From contig JANXAQ010000121.1 in the NCBI GenBank assembly GCA_025062105.1, forward strand, positions 46,159-110,158: a DNA stretch of 64,000 nt. The letters run 5' to 3'. This DNA comes from Thermoguttaceae bacterium. Its GTDB lineage: Bacteria; Planctomycetota; Planctomycetia; Pirellulales; Thermoguttaceae. Positions 36,351 through 44,709 of this stretch are shown in pieces. Within the stretch, counting starts at the first letter, position 1; each line of letters starts with the position of its first letter. The notes under the pieces were generated by a model. The model had not been told where the DNA came from. It searched no databases and was given only the letters and a program-made list of their open reading frames with translations. The position numbers and the translations under genes were made by a program.

Positions 36351-36484
36351 TTGAGATGGGGGGCGCTAAAGTTAAATGGAGGCAGCAAAAGCCTACTAAA
36401 CCAAAAGTTCATAAAGTTGATCTATGCTCGGGATTTTTGAGAGGTTCCTTTGTCTTTCTGGATTAAAAGAGGGGCTTTGGGAAG

Positions 36485-36907
36485 GCCACTTTTGCCTTCA
36501 TGGGCCTCCTGCCGAAAGGCGAAAGCTCTACGTCCTTGTGACTAAGGGGGGTTCGTCGGGAGTTATTCCTGTAGCCAAAGTGTACGGGTGATTTTTTGTG
36601 GTCAGTTTAGATGATTTAGCGAAGATAGGTAGTCCTCGGCCCATCGAACGGTGCCTCTCACGGGCAGCTTGCACAGGGCAAGAGGCTCCGTATTCCAGAA
36701 GCCAAGAGTCGCTCGGAGGTGGTTAGAGCCCTCTTTTCGGAAGGAAAAGGGGAAGAAAAGGGTTTTTCTATGGGTAGGTACTGGGCAGAGCAGGTTTGCC
36801 GGGGCCGAAGCCTATTTTTGCCTATATTGCCTATCTTGCCTGATTAACCCGCAGAATTTCAGCCGCCCCTAGCCAAACCAAGTTAGGCAAAATGGCAAAA
36901 GTTGAAC
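36485..36907 (-). repeat. Family A element split by family EF element (EF3)
   Basis: The A left part at 36485-36545 (CACTTTTGCC, CTCCTGCCGAAAGGCGAAAG) and right end at 36877-36907 (AAGTTAGGCAAAATGGCAAAAG) are separated by EF3 (36586-36870). EF3 begins TGATTTTTTGTGGTC and ends AATTTCAGCCGCCCC. Confidence 0.6.
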
Positions 36908-37299
36908 TACATGGAGCGATTTTTTAAATCAGTTAGCTGGGATAAGGGGTTTTCGTCTGCTTGCTGCTGAATGACTTTTGTCAAACCTCCTTGAACCAAA
37001 GGCAGACTTGTGCCCAAGAGTATTTCTACTCTACCAACCAGATACTGGAAAAAAGAGCAGTTGGCAGAAGCAGTAGCAAGGCAGAAGTGGTGGGTGTTTA
37101 GAAGACAGAAGGCGGAGGGCAGCGGCACGGTGGAGTAGAGGATAACAGGTGGGAATGGAACTACCAGGACAGCGGAGAAAACTGGGCTTCCCCCCACATG
37201 GGCAGAAAATCCCAATCACCAGAAACCAAAACGCTCCGGCTAACTTTCCACACCGGCGGCCACCTACGAAGCAGTATCTTAACGTTACGCCACGAGCTT

Positions 37300-37512
37300 T
37301 CATTTTTTTCTTTCCATTCCTTCATTCTTTTTCATAAGCAACTCGTTTTTCGGGAGACTTTTGGGAAATCTTAAATGACTCTCGTAGACCCTTCGCAACC
37401 GAGCTGCTATCGCCTTGGTTTTTGGATCCCACGTAGGATCTTCTACCAAAACCCAAAGATTCTCTCCAAATTCCTGGCAGTTATCTTCAAAAACATCGGA
37501 TTCGGCGATCAT
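37300..37512 (-). CDS. Possible small or decayed gene, unknown
   Basis: A 70-codon frame whose ATG at 37512 follows GGAGAGAAAGC, a good ribosome site. The product is hydrophilic and protein-like (ENLWVLVEDPTWDPKTKAIA, ARLRRVYESHLRFPKSL). A shorter frame just upstream in another phase (MALKDFSTIQDKRREDEG) and a third-phase continuation downstream look equally protein-like, so this may be the remains of one frameshifted gene. No family is recognised. Confidence 0.35.
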   Translation of the reverse strand: MIAESDVFEDNCQEFGENLWVLVEDPTWDPKTKAIAARLRRVYESHLRFPKSLPKNELLMKKNEGMERKK

Positions 37513-37644
37513 GCTTTCTCTCCGAATTTCCTTCGTCCTCTCTCCGTTTATCCTGGATGGTGGAGAAATCTTTGAGCGCCATTCTCTCGATCAGGATGCC
37601 TTAAAAGAGTCGAATCCTGCCCATTTGAATCTTGGTCAGTAGGT

Positions 37645-37889
37645 GGGATTGATTTTTGTGGTCCGGTTAGAAAGGAGGGGGAAGATAGCTAGTCCCTGGT
37701 TCCATCTTGGCCTCTCGCTGACCTCTTCAGACACAGGGCCCCCACGTCATTCAGAAGCAGGGGATATGAGTCTCAATGGTGATGTATATTTTTATATCTT
37801 TAGATAAATGCGTCGATGTTAGGCAAAAGCCGAATTTCCGGTGGTTAGGGCATTCTGTTTTCCCGAATTCCGAATTTCAGCCGCACCCG
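37645..37889 (+). repeat. Family EF inverted-repeat element (EF4), ~245 bp
   Basis: Begins GGGATTGATTTTTGTGGTCC, contains GGGAAGATAGCTAGTCCCTG, and ends CCGAATTTCAGCCGCACCC. Confidence 0.6.
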
Positions 37890-38061
37890 ATTGCATCTTT
37901 ACGGTTTCTTCACCAAAATAAATGCTTGTCTTTTTCCTTAACAAGACATTTCCCCAACGAGCAAGAGCTGTTGAGATTGGTGTGTGATCGTATCTTTTTT
38001 CTGCAATGCCTAGATCTCGATATATTCCATTAGTGTCCATTTCTAAGGAGTTTCAGGGACG

Positions 38062-39267
38062 ATGGACCTTCATAGCTTGCTGAGAGAACTTCACAAGAGG
38101 AACGATTCCAAGATCGTGCTTTTGGTAGCGGATGGGCTGGGTGGGTTGCCGATGGAGCCGGGCGGTAAGACGGAGCTAGAAACCGCCCACAAGCCGAATC
38201 TAGATGCCCTGGCTCGGCGAGGCAGCTCTGGCCTGATGACCATGATCAAACCGGGCATTACCCCTGGAAGTGGCCCAGGGCATTTGGCCATGTTCGGCTA
38301 TGATCCGATTCGGTACCAAATTGGCCGGGGCGCCTTAGAAGCTACAGGTGTAGGTTTTGCCTTAGGGCCGAACGACGTGGCTGTCCGATGTAACTTTTGC
38401 ACCTTGGATGCCCAGGGCCGGATCACGGATCGCCGGGCAGGCCGGATTTCTAGCGAGGAAAGTGCGCCGTTAGCCATCCGGCTTCGGCAGATCAAAATCG
38501 CCGGCCTCGAGGTATTTGTCGAGCCGGTCAAGGAACATCGGTTTGTGGTGGTGTTTCGGGGGGAGGGCTTGGGCGATCAGGTAACCGATACAGACCCCCA
38601 GGCCACTGGGGTGCCGCCGTTGGATCCGGTCGGAGCGGACCCGGCCAGCCAGCGCACAGCAGAGGCGGCTAAGGAGTTCATCCGGCAGGCCCGGCAGTTA
38701 CTTGCCGACCAGCCCCATGCCAATGGCCTGACCATGCGTGGCTTTGCCAAGCGGCCGGATATGCCTACGTATGAAGAGGTCTATGGGCTGCGGGCGGCAG
38801 CTATTGCTGTGTATCCGATGTACAAAGGACTGGCCCAATTGGTCGGCATGAAGGTAGTCGGTTCGCCCAGCAGCTTAAAGGAAGAAATCGACGTGCTGGA
38901 GCAGGTCTGGAACGATTTCGACTTTTTCTTTGTGCATTTTAAATATACGGATAGCCGGGGCGAAGACGGCAACTTCGAGGCTAAGGTTCGGATGATCGAA
39001 GAGTTCGATTCCATAGTGCCTCGGGTCTTAGCCTTGAAACCGAGCGTGTTGGCCGTTACCGGTGACCACAGTACGCCCTCGAAGCTGGCAAGCCACAGTT
39101 GGCATCCCGTCCCAGTAGTAATTGTGGCTGATTCTTGTCGGCCGGATGGCTGCCAGGAGTTTAGCGAGTCGGCTGCTTGCCGGGGCGGCCTGGGCCATTT
39201 TGAAGCCATCTATCTAATGCCCCTGCTCTTGGCCCATGCAGGCCGATTGGAAAAGTTCGGTGCCTAA
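38062..39267 (+). CDS. apgM: 2,3-bisphosphoglycerate-independent phosphoglycerate mutase, archaeal type
   Basis: Interconverts 3- and 2-phosphoglycerate in glycolysis and gluconeogenesis with a metal-dependent alkaline-phosphatase-fold core. The 401-aa length suits the archaeal-type (ApgM) family rather than the ~510-aa GpmI. The N-terminal metal site is VLLVADGLGGLPMEPGGKTE, followed by the nucleophile region GSSGLMTMIKPGITPGSGPG and GYDPIRYQIGRGALEATGVG. C-terminal metal ligands are FFFVHFKYTDSRGEDGNFE and VLAVTGDHSTPSKLASHSWH. The ATG follows AAGGAG. It is a single gene with repeats on both sides. Family assignment is confident. Confidence 0.94.
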   Translation: MDLHSLLRELHKRNDSKIVLLVADGLGGLPMEPGGKTELETAHKPNLDALARRGSSGLMTMIKPGITPGSGPGHLAMFGYDPIRYQIGRGALEATGVGFALGPNDVAVRCNFCTLDAQGRITDRRAGRISSEESAPLAIRLRQIKIAGLEVFVEPVKEHRFVVVFRGEGLGDQVTDTDPQATGVPPLDPVGADPASQRTAEAAKEFIRQARQLLADQPHANGLTMRGFAKRPDMPTYEEVYGLRAAAIAVYPMYKGLAQLVGMKVVGSPSSLKEEIDVLEQVWNDFDFFFVHFKYTDSRGEDGNFEAKVRMIEEFDSIVPRVLALKPSVLAVTGDHSTPSKLASHSWHPVPVVIVADSCRPDGCQEFSESAACRGGLGHFEAIYLMPLLLAHAGRLEKFGA

Positions 39268-39338
39268 GCTGCTGTGGCTATCCGTCTGTTGATTCAGGGT
39301 AAACCCGTCCATCTTTTTGACAGCCAGGCGGTATCCGG

Positions 39339-39482
39339 ACGTGTCCCAATTTCCTAACTGCCTTTGTCCCAACAGGTAGGGCGATATCTCTTTTTGTCCA
39401 TCCAAGTTCCTCCGTCCAATAGCTCCCAGCAGTTAGAGCATCCTCCTGCCAAGCCGAGGCCAAAAATGGCAAAAGTCGAGCC
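39339..39482 (+). repeat. Family A element with worn left end (A7)
   Basis: The right end AAAAATGGCAAAAGTCGAG and internal CCGTCCAATAGCTCCCAG are present. The left end is degraded (ACGTGTCCCAATTTCCTAAC). Confidence 0.75.
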
Positions 39483-39522
39483 GATACAACCTGTTGAGGC
39501 TTTGGTTGATCAACTGCTTGGC

Positions 39523-39784
39523 TTGAATTTTGCTAGTTTTTTCCTAACCTGACTTGGTTTGGCTCAAAGAGTTAGGCCGAACGATCCTTTTGTTCATCCA
39601 ATTTCCTAACTCCCATAAAACCAAACAGTTAGAGTTTTCCCCATTCGGCTGAGTGCTAAAAATGGCTCGACTTTTGCTAATTTCCAGGGTGCAGTCTCTT
39701 TTGGATATCCTAACCCTTTGACAATATTGGCGTTAGGAAAATTGATGGACAAAATAGCCTCGAAGCATAACCCCTTGACATAAC
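39523..39784. repeat. Two damaged family A elements head to tail (A8, A9)
   Basis: A8 (39523-39664, forward) loses its right tip where A9 begins with CTCGACTTTTGCTAATTTCC at 39665. A9 is reversed and loses its right end near 39784. Confidence 0.65.
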
Positions 39785-39848
39785 TCGACTTTTGCCATTT
39801 TAAAGCCTGGGCCGGAGGTGCCACCGTTCTAACTCCTTGTAGGTATTA

Positions 39849-39994
39849 GAGGGTGGGTGAAAAGGGAGGTAGCCAGCCCTCATTCCAACGGCCGGTGAAG
39901 GCTCTGGGTAAAGTATCCAAATCCTCGGCTGTAGACCGTCCTGGGGGAAACAACTGGCTCCAAGTGAGCCAAAAGACTCTTTTCAGACAGGCTC
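39849..39994 (+). repeat. Family D element (D3), nested
   Basis: Ends GAGGGTGGGTGAAAAGGG and CTTTTCAGACAGGCTC; TTA on both sides. Interior matches D2, D4 and D5. Confidence 0.85.
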
Positions 39995-39997
39995 TTA

Positions 39998-40147
39998 GCT
40001 CGACTTTTGCCAAATTTCCTAACTGCTTTTATTTCCAAGAGTTACGACGAAACCGCCTTTTGTTCACCCAATTTCCTAACTCCAATATTTACAAGAAGTC
40101 AGAACTTTTCCCCTCCGGGAGGAAGCTAAAAATGGCAAAAGTCGAGC
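39998..40147 (+). repeat. Family A inverted-repeat element (A11), nested
   Basis: 150 bp; ends GCTCGACTTTTGCCAAATTT and AAAAATGGCAAAAGTCGAGC; TTA on both sides. Confidence 0.92.
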
Positions 40148-40379
40148 TTAGAGTTAGGAAATCCTTGTACAAATGAGGTTTGTTACGTAACTTCTGGCCG
40201 CAAAAGGAGTTAGGAAAACAACCGGACGATCTGGGAAAAGGCAGGGGATTTTGAAAAAGTGTCTCCGTTTGCCCCAGTTTCTGCAAATTCATCATCCCTC
40301 CGTTCGACGGAATACTGACCTTAGACATCTTGGAGGAAGGCAAAAAATCTGGCCTCTTGGCAGAATTCGTCCTACAAAA

Positions 40380-40567
40380 GGAACCTCTGCAAAATCCTGA
40401 ACATATAGTGAACTTTATGGACTTTTGATTCTATAGCCGTTCGGTCCTTCTATCCGAATACCTACTATCTATTGGATGCTAGCAATGCTCGAGCTCTATA
40501 TGTGGTGTTAGAGGAAGGACAGCCAAAATGGTATCAAAATATCGCCCTTGAATTATGCAGAGGTTCC
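40380..40567 (+). repeat. Family B inverted-repeat element (B11)
   Basis: 188 bp; ends GGAACCTCTGCAAAATCC and GAATTATGCAGAGGTTCC; AAAA on both sides. Its left half is almost identical to the copy at 63886. Confidence 0.9.
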
Positions 40568-40751
40568 AAAATATAAAAGCCGGTGGAGCAAAAAAAATAG
40601 CATAAGTTGGCTAAGAGGTGCTGCTGGCAGGGGGATTGGGAGGCTTTCCGACGGATTTTCAGTCCGCTCGGTGCGGCTGGAGAAAAAAAGTGGTAAAATA
40701 AGTTTTTGGACTTCGCTGGCCTACAGATGACCTCAGCAGGCAAGCCAGACA

Positions 40752-41603
40752 ATGCCTTTTAGGAGAGGCTTTTGGCACTCTGCTACTCGGCTGGTGAGGA
40801 GCTTAGGAAAGGCGGCGGCTATGGCACAAAAGGGGTTGTCGTATCGACACTTAGTAGTTTTTTTGATTTTTTGGCTGCTGCTATTTGCGCTCTGGCGGTG
40901 GTACCAAGGGCCACGAGAAGCCGAGGCACGTTTTGTTCACATGCGTCATGTGTTGGCGGTGCTCACAGAGTATGTACGTCAGCACCAGGGGGCTTGGCCC
41001 CGCAGTTGGGAAGAGATAGAAAAGACCCCGGTGCCACCAGATGCACCCCCCCGCCACGGCGCCTGGCCGGACGTCCGAGCCCATGTGAAAGTGGATTTTA
41101 ACGTCGATCCTCGAAAACTGCTTCAGAACGGACCAGATCAATTCTATGCAGTTTCTCCGAAAGGCCGTTGCAGCGGAGATTATCGGGAGGATGTGCAGCG
41201 ACTTTTGGAGGCCATTCGGGAGGCCCTGCCTCCGCAGAGCAGTCCCGAAAAAGCTGCTCCATCGGTTAGCGAAGAGATTGTTGGTAAAGCCGCTCAAGCC
41301 GCCCAGGTCCCCTCCTCCAAGCTTTCCCAGGACGATTCAGCCGGTTCCACATCGAGTAAGCCTCAACCTGCAGACACTGTTAAGAAGCAGCCTCCCAGCC
41401 CTTCGCCTACCAGCAAAGAATCGGAATCCGTAAAATCTTTCTTACCTACCCCACTGCCAGGACTGCCGGAGCAAACGGCCGAAAAGCCACCGGTGGAAAA
41501 ACCCACTGCTCCACAACCTGGGCCGCAGGAACCCTCTGGAAAACAAACTTCTCAACCGCCAGCCAAACAGCCGTCTCGCATCATCCTGCCAGGATTAGAC
41601 TAA
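40752..41603 (+). CDS. Membrane-anchored protein with Pro/Ser-rich C-terminus, unknown
   Basis: A 283-aa protein from the first ATG; an ATG at 40821 behind AGGAAAGG may be the true start (260 aa). One membrane helix (about residues 33-48, HLVVFLIFWLLLFALWRW) is followed by a small globular part of about 90 residues (VLAVLTEYVRQHQGAWPRSW; PDQFYAVSPKGRCSGDYRED). The last 120 residues are Pro/Ser/Lys/Gln-rich low complexity with repeated 'KPP/KQP' units. No family is recognised. The TAA stop codon coincides with the TAA at the boundary of a family-C element, so the present stop may have been supplied or preserved by that insertion. Confidence 0.75.
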   Translation: MPFRRGFWHSATRLVRSLGKAAAMAQKGLSYRHLVVFLIFWLLLFALWRWYQGPREAEARFVHMRHVLAVLTEYVRQHQGAWPRSWEEIEKTPVPPDAPPRHGAWPDVRAHVKVDFNVDPRKLLQNGPDQFYAVSPKGRCSGDYREDVQRLLEAIREALPPQSSPEKAAPSVSEEIVGKAAQAAQVPSSKLSQDDSAGSTSSKPQPADTVKKQPPSPSPTSKESESVKSFLPTPLPGLPEQTAEKPPVEKPTAPQPGPQEPSGKQTSQPPAKQPSRIILPGLD

Positions 41604-41758
41604 GAGGGTCTCCTGAAAAGGATTTTCCAAGATGAAAGAAAGTTCCTTTTCGGAATTCCCTACAATCTCCAAAATACCCATTTTTAAGGAATGTCGAGGG
41701 AAGGCTGGTCAGCCAAATCCCCTTGGAAGCCCGCTAAACTCCCGATCTCAGGACAGCC
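41604..41758 (-). repeat. Family C inverted-repeat element (C5)
   Basis: Starts GAGGGTCTCCTGAAAAGG directly after the upstream gene's TAA and ends TCTCAGGACAGCC. Internal ATTTTTAAGGAATGTCGAGG is the reversed C core. Confidence 0.75.
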
Positions 41759-41765
41759 ACCGTCA

Positions 41766-41915
41766 GCTTGACTTTTGTCATTTGGAGCCTTCTGCGGAAA
41801 AGAGAAAGCTATAACTCCCTGGAATTATTGGAGTTAGGCAATTGGGTGAACAAAAGGAGGTTTCGATATAACTGTTGGAAATAAACCAAGTTAGGAAAGA
41901 TGGCAAACCTCGAGC
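41766..41915 (-). repeat. Family A inverted-repeat element (A12)
   Basis: Worn ends (GCTTGACTTTTGTCATTTGG, GATGGCAAACCTCGAGC). The interior AACTCCCTGGAATTATTGG and GGTGAACAAAAGGAGGTTTC is clear. Confidence 0.83.
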
Positions 41916-41920
41916 TAAGA

Positions 41921-42005
41921 GCTTCTACCAATGCGTTTTCCTATCATCCCCCAAGGGGCAGATAACAACATAGAAGCCTCTCGATTTTCATTTTGTTAGA
42001 GACTT
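41921..42005 (+). repeat. Family H inverted-repeat element (H2)
   Basis: Ends GCTTCTACCAATGCGTTTTC and TTCATTTTGTTAGAGAC, with CCTATCATCCCCCAAG inside. It abuts the stop codon of the RlmM-like gene. Confidence 0.55.
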
Positions 42006-43157
42006 TTATTTCTTCCTAGGCGGCTTTCGTCGGAAGGGCCGTTGCAGGGCGGCCACACAGATCTCTTGCCGATTGTAGTAAAGTTGACGGGCCTGAACTT
42101 CGTTATATCCCCAGGAGCGTATCCGTCGGAGCCAATCGGGGATCCGCTCGGCCAACTGCCACCGGGTGAGTTTCAGCATCAGGATCATGCCGCGGATATT
42201 GATCTGCGGATGAGTAACAATGGCTTCCACGGCAGTTAGGGTATAATTGGGAGCCACATTCATATCGGAGAAAAGCCAGCGGACTTTTCGCAGGGCCCGG
42301 CGGGGTGTTTGAGTACTTCGGCGTCGGAGATGGGTAAAGCGGGGATGTTGGAGCACAGCCGGGTGCATTTCAGCCGGGTCGATGCCCAAAACGTACATGC
42401 CGCGATCTAACAGGGCCTGGCTGCTGCCGCCCGGTGCACTGCCCAGCTCCACACACCGAGCCCCCGGCCGGATCGGCAAACCGGACCACCGCAGCGCCTC
42501 TTCCATCTTTAGCCAAGCCCGCGAAACCGCATGTTCCGGAAGCTCCAGCGGAAAGATACCGCCCGGATACCGACTGGCAGGACTGCGGGCTTGGTGATAG
42601 CCAACGAACCAGTGGTTTTCATCCACCACAATGCAATCCAGCACTAGGTCGCCGAAGGCAGCAGGCTGTGTAGGATCAAAGGCAGCTACCCCCACCGGCG
42701 GTAACCAGGGGCAGGCCTGTTGCAAGGCTTGTCTGGCCACCTGGGCCAGCGGCGTTTGCCAGCCTAAGGGCGCATCGTCAGGACGACTGCCCCTTGGTTC
42801 GGTCTCCCGCTGCCAAACATGCACCCGATGGAACGGAAGGTGATGTGCTAACGCCCACCATTTTTGGGCAAGCTCTTCCGCACTTTTTCCTTGTACGCCT
42901 CCGTACGAAAGACCGCTGGCCAGAGCAAAAATCAGAGGCTTATCCCATAGCCAACCAGGTTCTGGCTGCCAGTCAGCCGGTGCTTTAAAGGTAACAAACC
43001 CCGGTCGCCGAAAGGCCGGCCGCCACCCCGGACAGCACCGAGCTATCTCCCCCACTAACGCCTGCTCCGCCCCTACTTGACATGTTGCGAATAGAAAGCC
43101 AGTATACGCTGGCTTCGATGCATCCATCCCTTCTACCACTGCCGCTACCAAAGACAC
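42006..43157 (-). CDS. RlmM-like SAM-dependent rRNA 2'-O-methyltransferase
   Basis: Probably methylates a ribose in 23S rRNA, as RlmM does at C2498; the target here is inferred. The protein is 383 aa. An N-terminal THUMP-like region (about 15-150) precedes an FtsJ/RrmJ-type Rossmann domain with SAM motif CVELGSAPGGSSQALLDRGM, acidic second strand VLGIDPAEM, LFSDMNVAPNY, and LMLKLTRW carrying the catalytic Lys of the K-D-K-E set. The C-terminus is very basic (PFRRKPPRKK). The called start is GTG at 43157 after AGAAGG; an ATG at 43127 is an alternative. It has no operon partner, and repeats lie on both sides. Confidence 0.87.
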   Translation of the reverse strand: MSLVAAVVEGMDASKPAYTGFLFATCQVGAEQALVGEIARCCPGWRPAFRRPGFVTFKAPADWQPEPGWLWDKPLIFALASGLSYGGVQGKSAEELAQKWWALAHHLPFHRVHVWQRETEPRGSRPDDAPLGWQTPLAQVARQALQQACPWLPPVGVAAFDPTQPAAFGDLVLDCIVVDENHWFVGYHQARSPASRYPGGIFPLELPEHAVSRAWLKMEEALRWSGLPIRPGARCVELGSAPGGSSQALLDRGMYVLGIDPAEMHPAVLQHPRFTHLRRRSTQTPRRALRKVRWLFSDMNVAPNYTLTAVEAIVTHPQINIRGMILMLKLTRWQLAERIPDWLRRIRSWGYNEVQARQLYYNRQEICVAALQRPFRRKPPRKK

Positions 43158-43298
43158 TTGCCTTCTCTTGGAGCAAAAAAAAGGATATCAGGTTCCGTTT
43201 TTGAGTACCAGTTTAGCGAATTTAGGCCTCTACTAGCCTTCTACAAGCTATTGTGCAAGGCAGACTCCCTTCTATCGGAGTTACAGCGAATCTTAACG

Positions 43299-43439
43299 TT
43301 TTCTGTTTTTCATCACTCCTTTTGTGTCTGATAGTTACGGCGAAACTTCCTTTTATGCACACCATTTCCTAATGCCAATAGTTCCAGGGCGATGGAGCAT
43401 TGCTTTTGCAGAGGGGAGCCAAAAATGCCAAAAGTCGAG
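43299..43439 (+). repeat. Family A element with worn left end (A13)
   Basis: Right end AAAAATGCCAAAAGTCGAG. The interior ATAGTTACGGCGAAACTTCC matches other A copies. Confidence 0.8.
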
Positions 43440-43638
43440 ATTATGCCCATCTTGGGGACGTATTTACCATCTCTGGGACAAGAAATGAATACCCTAGTGG
43501 GTATAACAAATCTTCTAAAAGAAGCCAACTATTTCTGTGACGAAATCGCTCCATTCGGAAAAAGGTTTGGCACAGCGGGAACTCCCAGGTTTCAACAACT
43601 GTTTTGCCGATATGCCTTATTTAATCCATTCGATCGCT

Positions 43639-43759
43639 CCCCTTTTGCCATTTTGGCCTCCTGCCGAAAAAGGCAACTTCTAAGTCCATGGAGTTACTGG
43701 AATTAGGAAATCTCAGGAAGAAAATGGCAATCCGTCGTAACTGCTAACGATCAAATAAG
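43639..43759 (-). repeat. Family A element truncated at a D insertion (A14)
   Basis: Starts CCTTTTGCCATTTTGGCCTC and breaks off at AAATAAGTTA where D4 starts. The A right end is not found after D4. Confidence 0.7.
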
Positions 43760-43762
43760 TTA

Positions 43763-43915
43763 GAGGCCGTCTGAAAAAGCTTTTGGCTCACTCGGCACCA
43801 AGCTGTTTCCACCACCAGGAGGAGCTACAGCTCAGAATTTGGGCACCTTGACAACCCAGAGCCTTCGCCGGCCGTTGGAAAAGGGACATTAGCTACCTCC
43901 TTTTCAGACAACCTC
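43763..43915 (-). repeat. Family D inverted-repeat element (D4)
   Basis: Ends GAGGCCGTCTGAAAAAGC and CCTTTTCAGACAACCTC. TTA to the left, TGG to the right. Interior is the reverse of D1-D3. Confidence 0.82.
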
Positions 43916-44038
43916 TGGCTCTGGTGAAACCGTTTCCGGTTGGAGGCCTAACCCCACCAAAACCGAAGCAAAACCGACTAGCATAGGCAAAACCTACCCA
44001 GACTGCGGACAACCTTTCAACAGAGCCATAAGCTCTTA

Positions 44039-44188
44039 GCTGGACTTTTACCAATTTTCCTAACTCCTTTTGCAGCCAGAAGTTAGGTGACAAAGCTCAT
44101 TTGTACATAATATTTCCTAACTCTAATACCTACCAAGAGTTAGAACGTGGCACCTCCGCCCCAGGCTTTACCATGGCAAAAGTCAAGC
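44039..44188 (+). repeat. Family A inverted-repeat element (A15)
   Basis: 150 bp; ends GCTGGACTTTTACCAATTTT and CCATGGCAAAAGTCAAGC; TTA on both sides. The right TTA is also the left flank of C2. Confidence 0.88.
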
Positions 44189-44191
44189 TTA

Positions 44192-44297
44192 GAGGCTGTC
44201 CTGAAAATGGGATTTGGGCGGTTTCCAATGGGTTTTGGCCGACTGCTCCTACCCTCGCCACTCCTTAAAAACAAGGATTTTCGGGATTCTGGTGAAT
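44192..44297 (+). repeat. Family C element interrupted by A16 (C2)
   Basis: Begins GAGGCTGTCCTGAAAATGG and runs through CCTTAAAAACAAGGATTTTC to the TTA at 44298, where A16 is inserted. The sequence after A16 only weakly resembles the missing C end. Confidence 0.72.
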
Positions 44298-44300
44298 TTA

Positions 44301-44450
44301 GCTCGAGTTTTGCCATTTTCCCTAAGTCATTTTGTTTCCTGTAGTTACGACGAGACTTCCTTTTGTTCACACAATTTCCTAAGTCCAATAGTTACAAGGA
44401 CTTAGAGTTTTCCCCTTCCGGCAGAAGGCCTAAAATGGCAAAAGTCGAGC
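44301..44450 (+). repeat. Family A inverted-repeat element (A16)
   Basis: 150 bp; ends GCTCGAGTTTTGCCATTTTC and AAAATGGCAAAAGTCGAGC; TTA on both sides (44298-44300 and 44451-44453). Confidence 0.92.
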
Positions 44451-44479
44451 TTAGAGAAAAAAGCAAAAGCAGAAAATAG

Positions 44480-44668
44480 AACTGAAAAATCCTGAATATA
44501 TGGTTAACTTTATAACCTGGTCATTCTCTAGCTGTTCCGCTTTTCTGGCCGAAGACCTTCTTGCTGTTGACTGCCGGCAATTCAAGGAGCACTTCTATGT
44601 TGGATTCGAAGCAGGAGGGGGCAAAATGGTATAAAAATATTCGTATTGAAGCATGCGGAGATTCCTGG
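44480..44668 (+). repeat. Degenerate family B element (B12)
   Basis: Retains AAAAATCCTGAATATATGG, AAAATGGTATAAAAATATTC and GCATGCGGAGATTCC; the core is rearranged. Confidence 0.6.
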
Positions 44669-44709
44669 GAATTAACCTGGGCGAAAGAGGCCCGCTTGGT
44701 TTTCCTGGA

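Larger units (their letters stand above)
36390..38061. other. Repeat-rich intergenic region before phosphoglycerate mutase gene
   Basis: Contains a reversed B end (36390-36448), a family-A element split by EF3 (36485-36907), EF4 (37645-37889) and a possible small decayed gene on the minus strand (37300-37512). The remainder is unassigned. Confidence 0.6.
39785..40218 (-). repeat. Family A element (A10) split by D3 and A11
   Basis: A10 left part 39785-39845 and right part 40151-40218 read as one reversed A element once D3 and A11 are removed. TTA occurs at 39846-39848, 39995-39997 and 40148-40150, i.e. around and between the two inserts, as expected for two successive insertions. Confidence 0.8.
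39268..40751. other. Nested repeat block
   Basis: The most intricate repeat cluster in the window. It holds A7, A8, A9, A10 (split), D3, A11 and B11; see the separate entries. No gene is supported. Confidence 0.75.

Noticed and set aside
39339..40218. CRISPR array
   Set aside because: The repeats are ~150-bp elements with inverted ends, in both orientations and nested, without regular short repeats and unique spacers; no cas gene is present.
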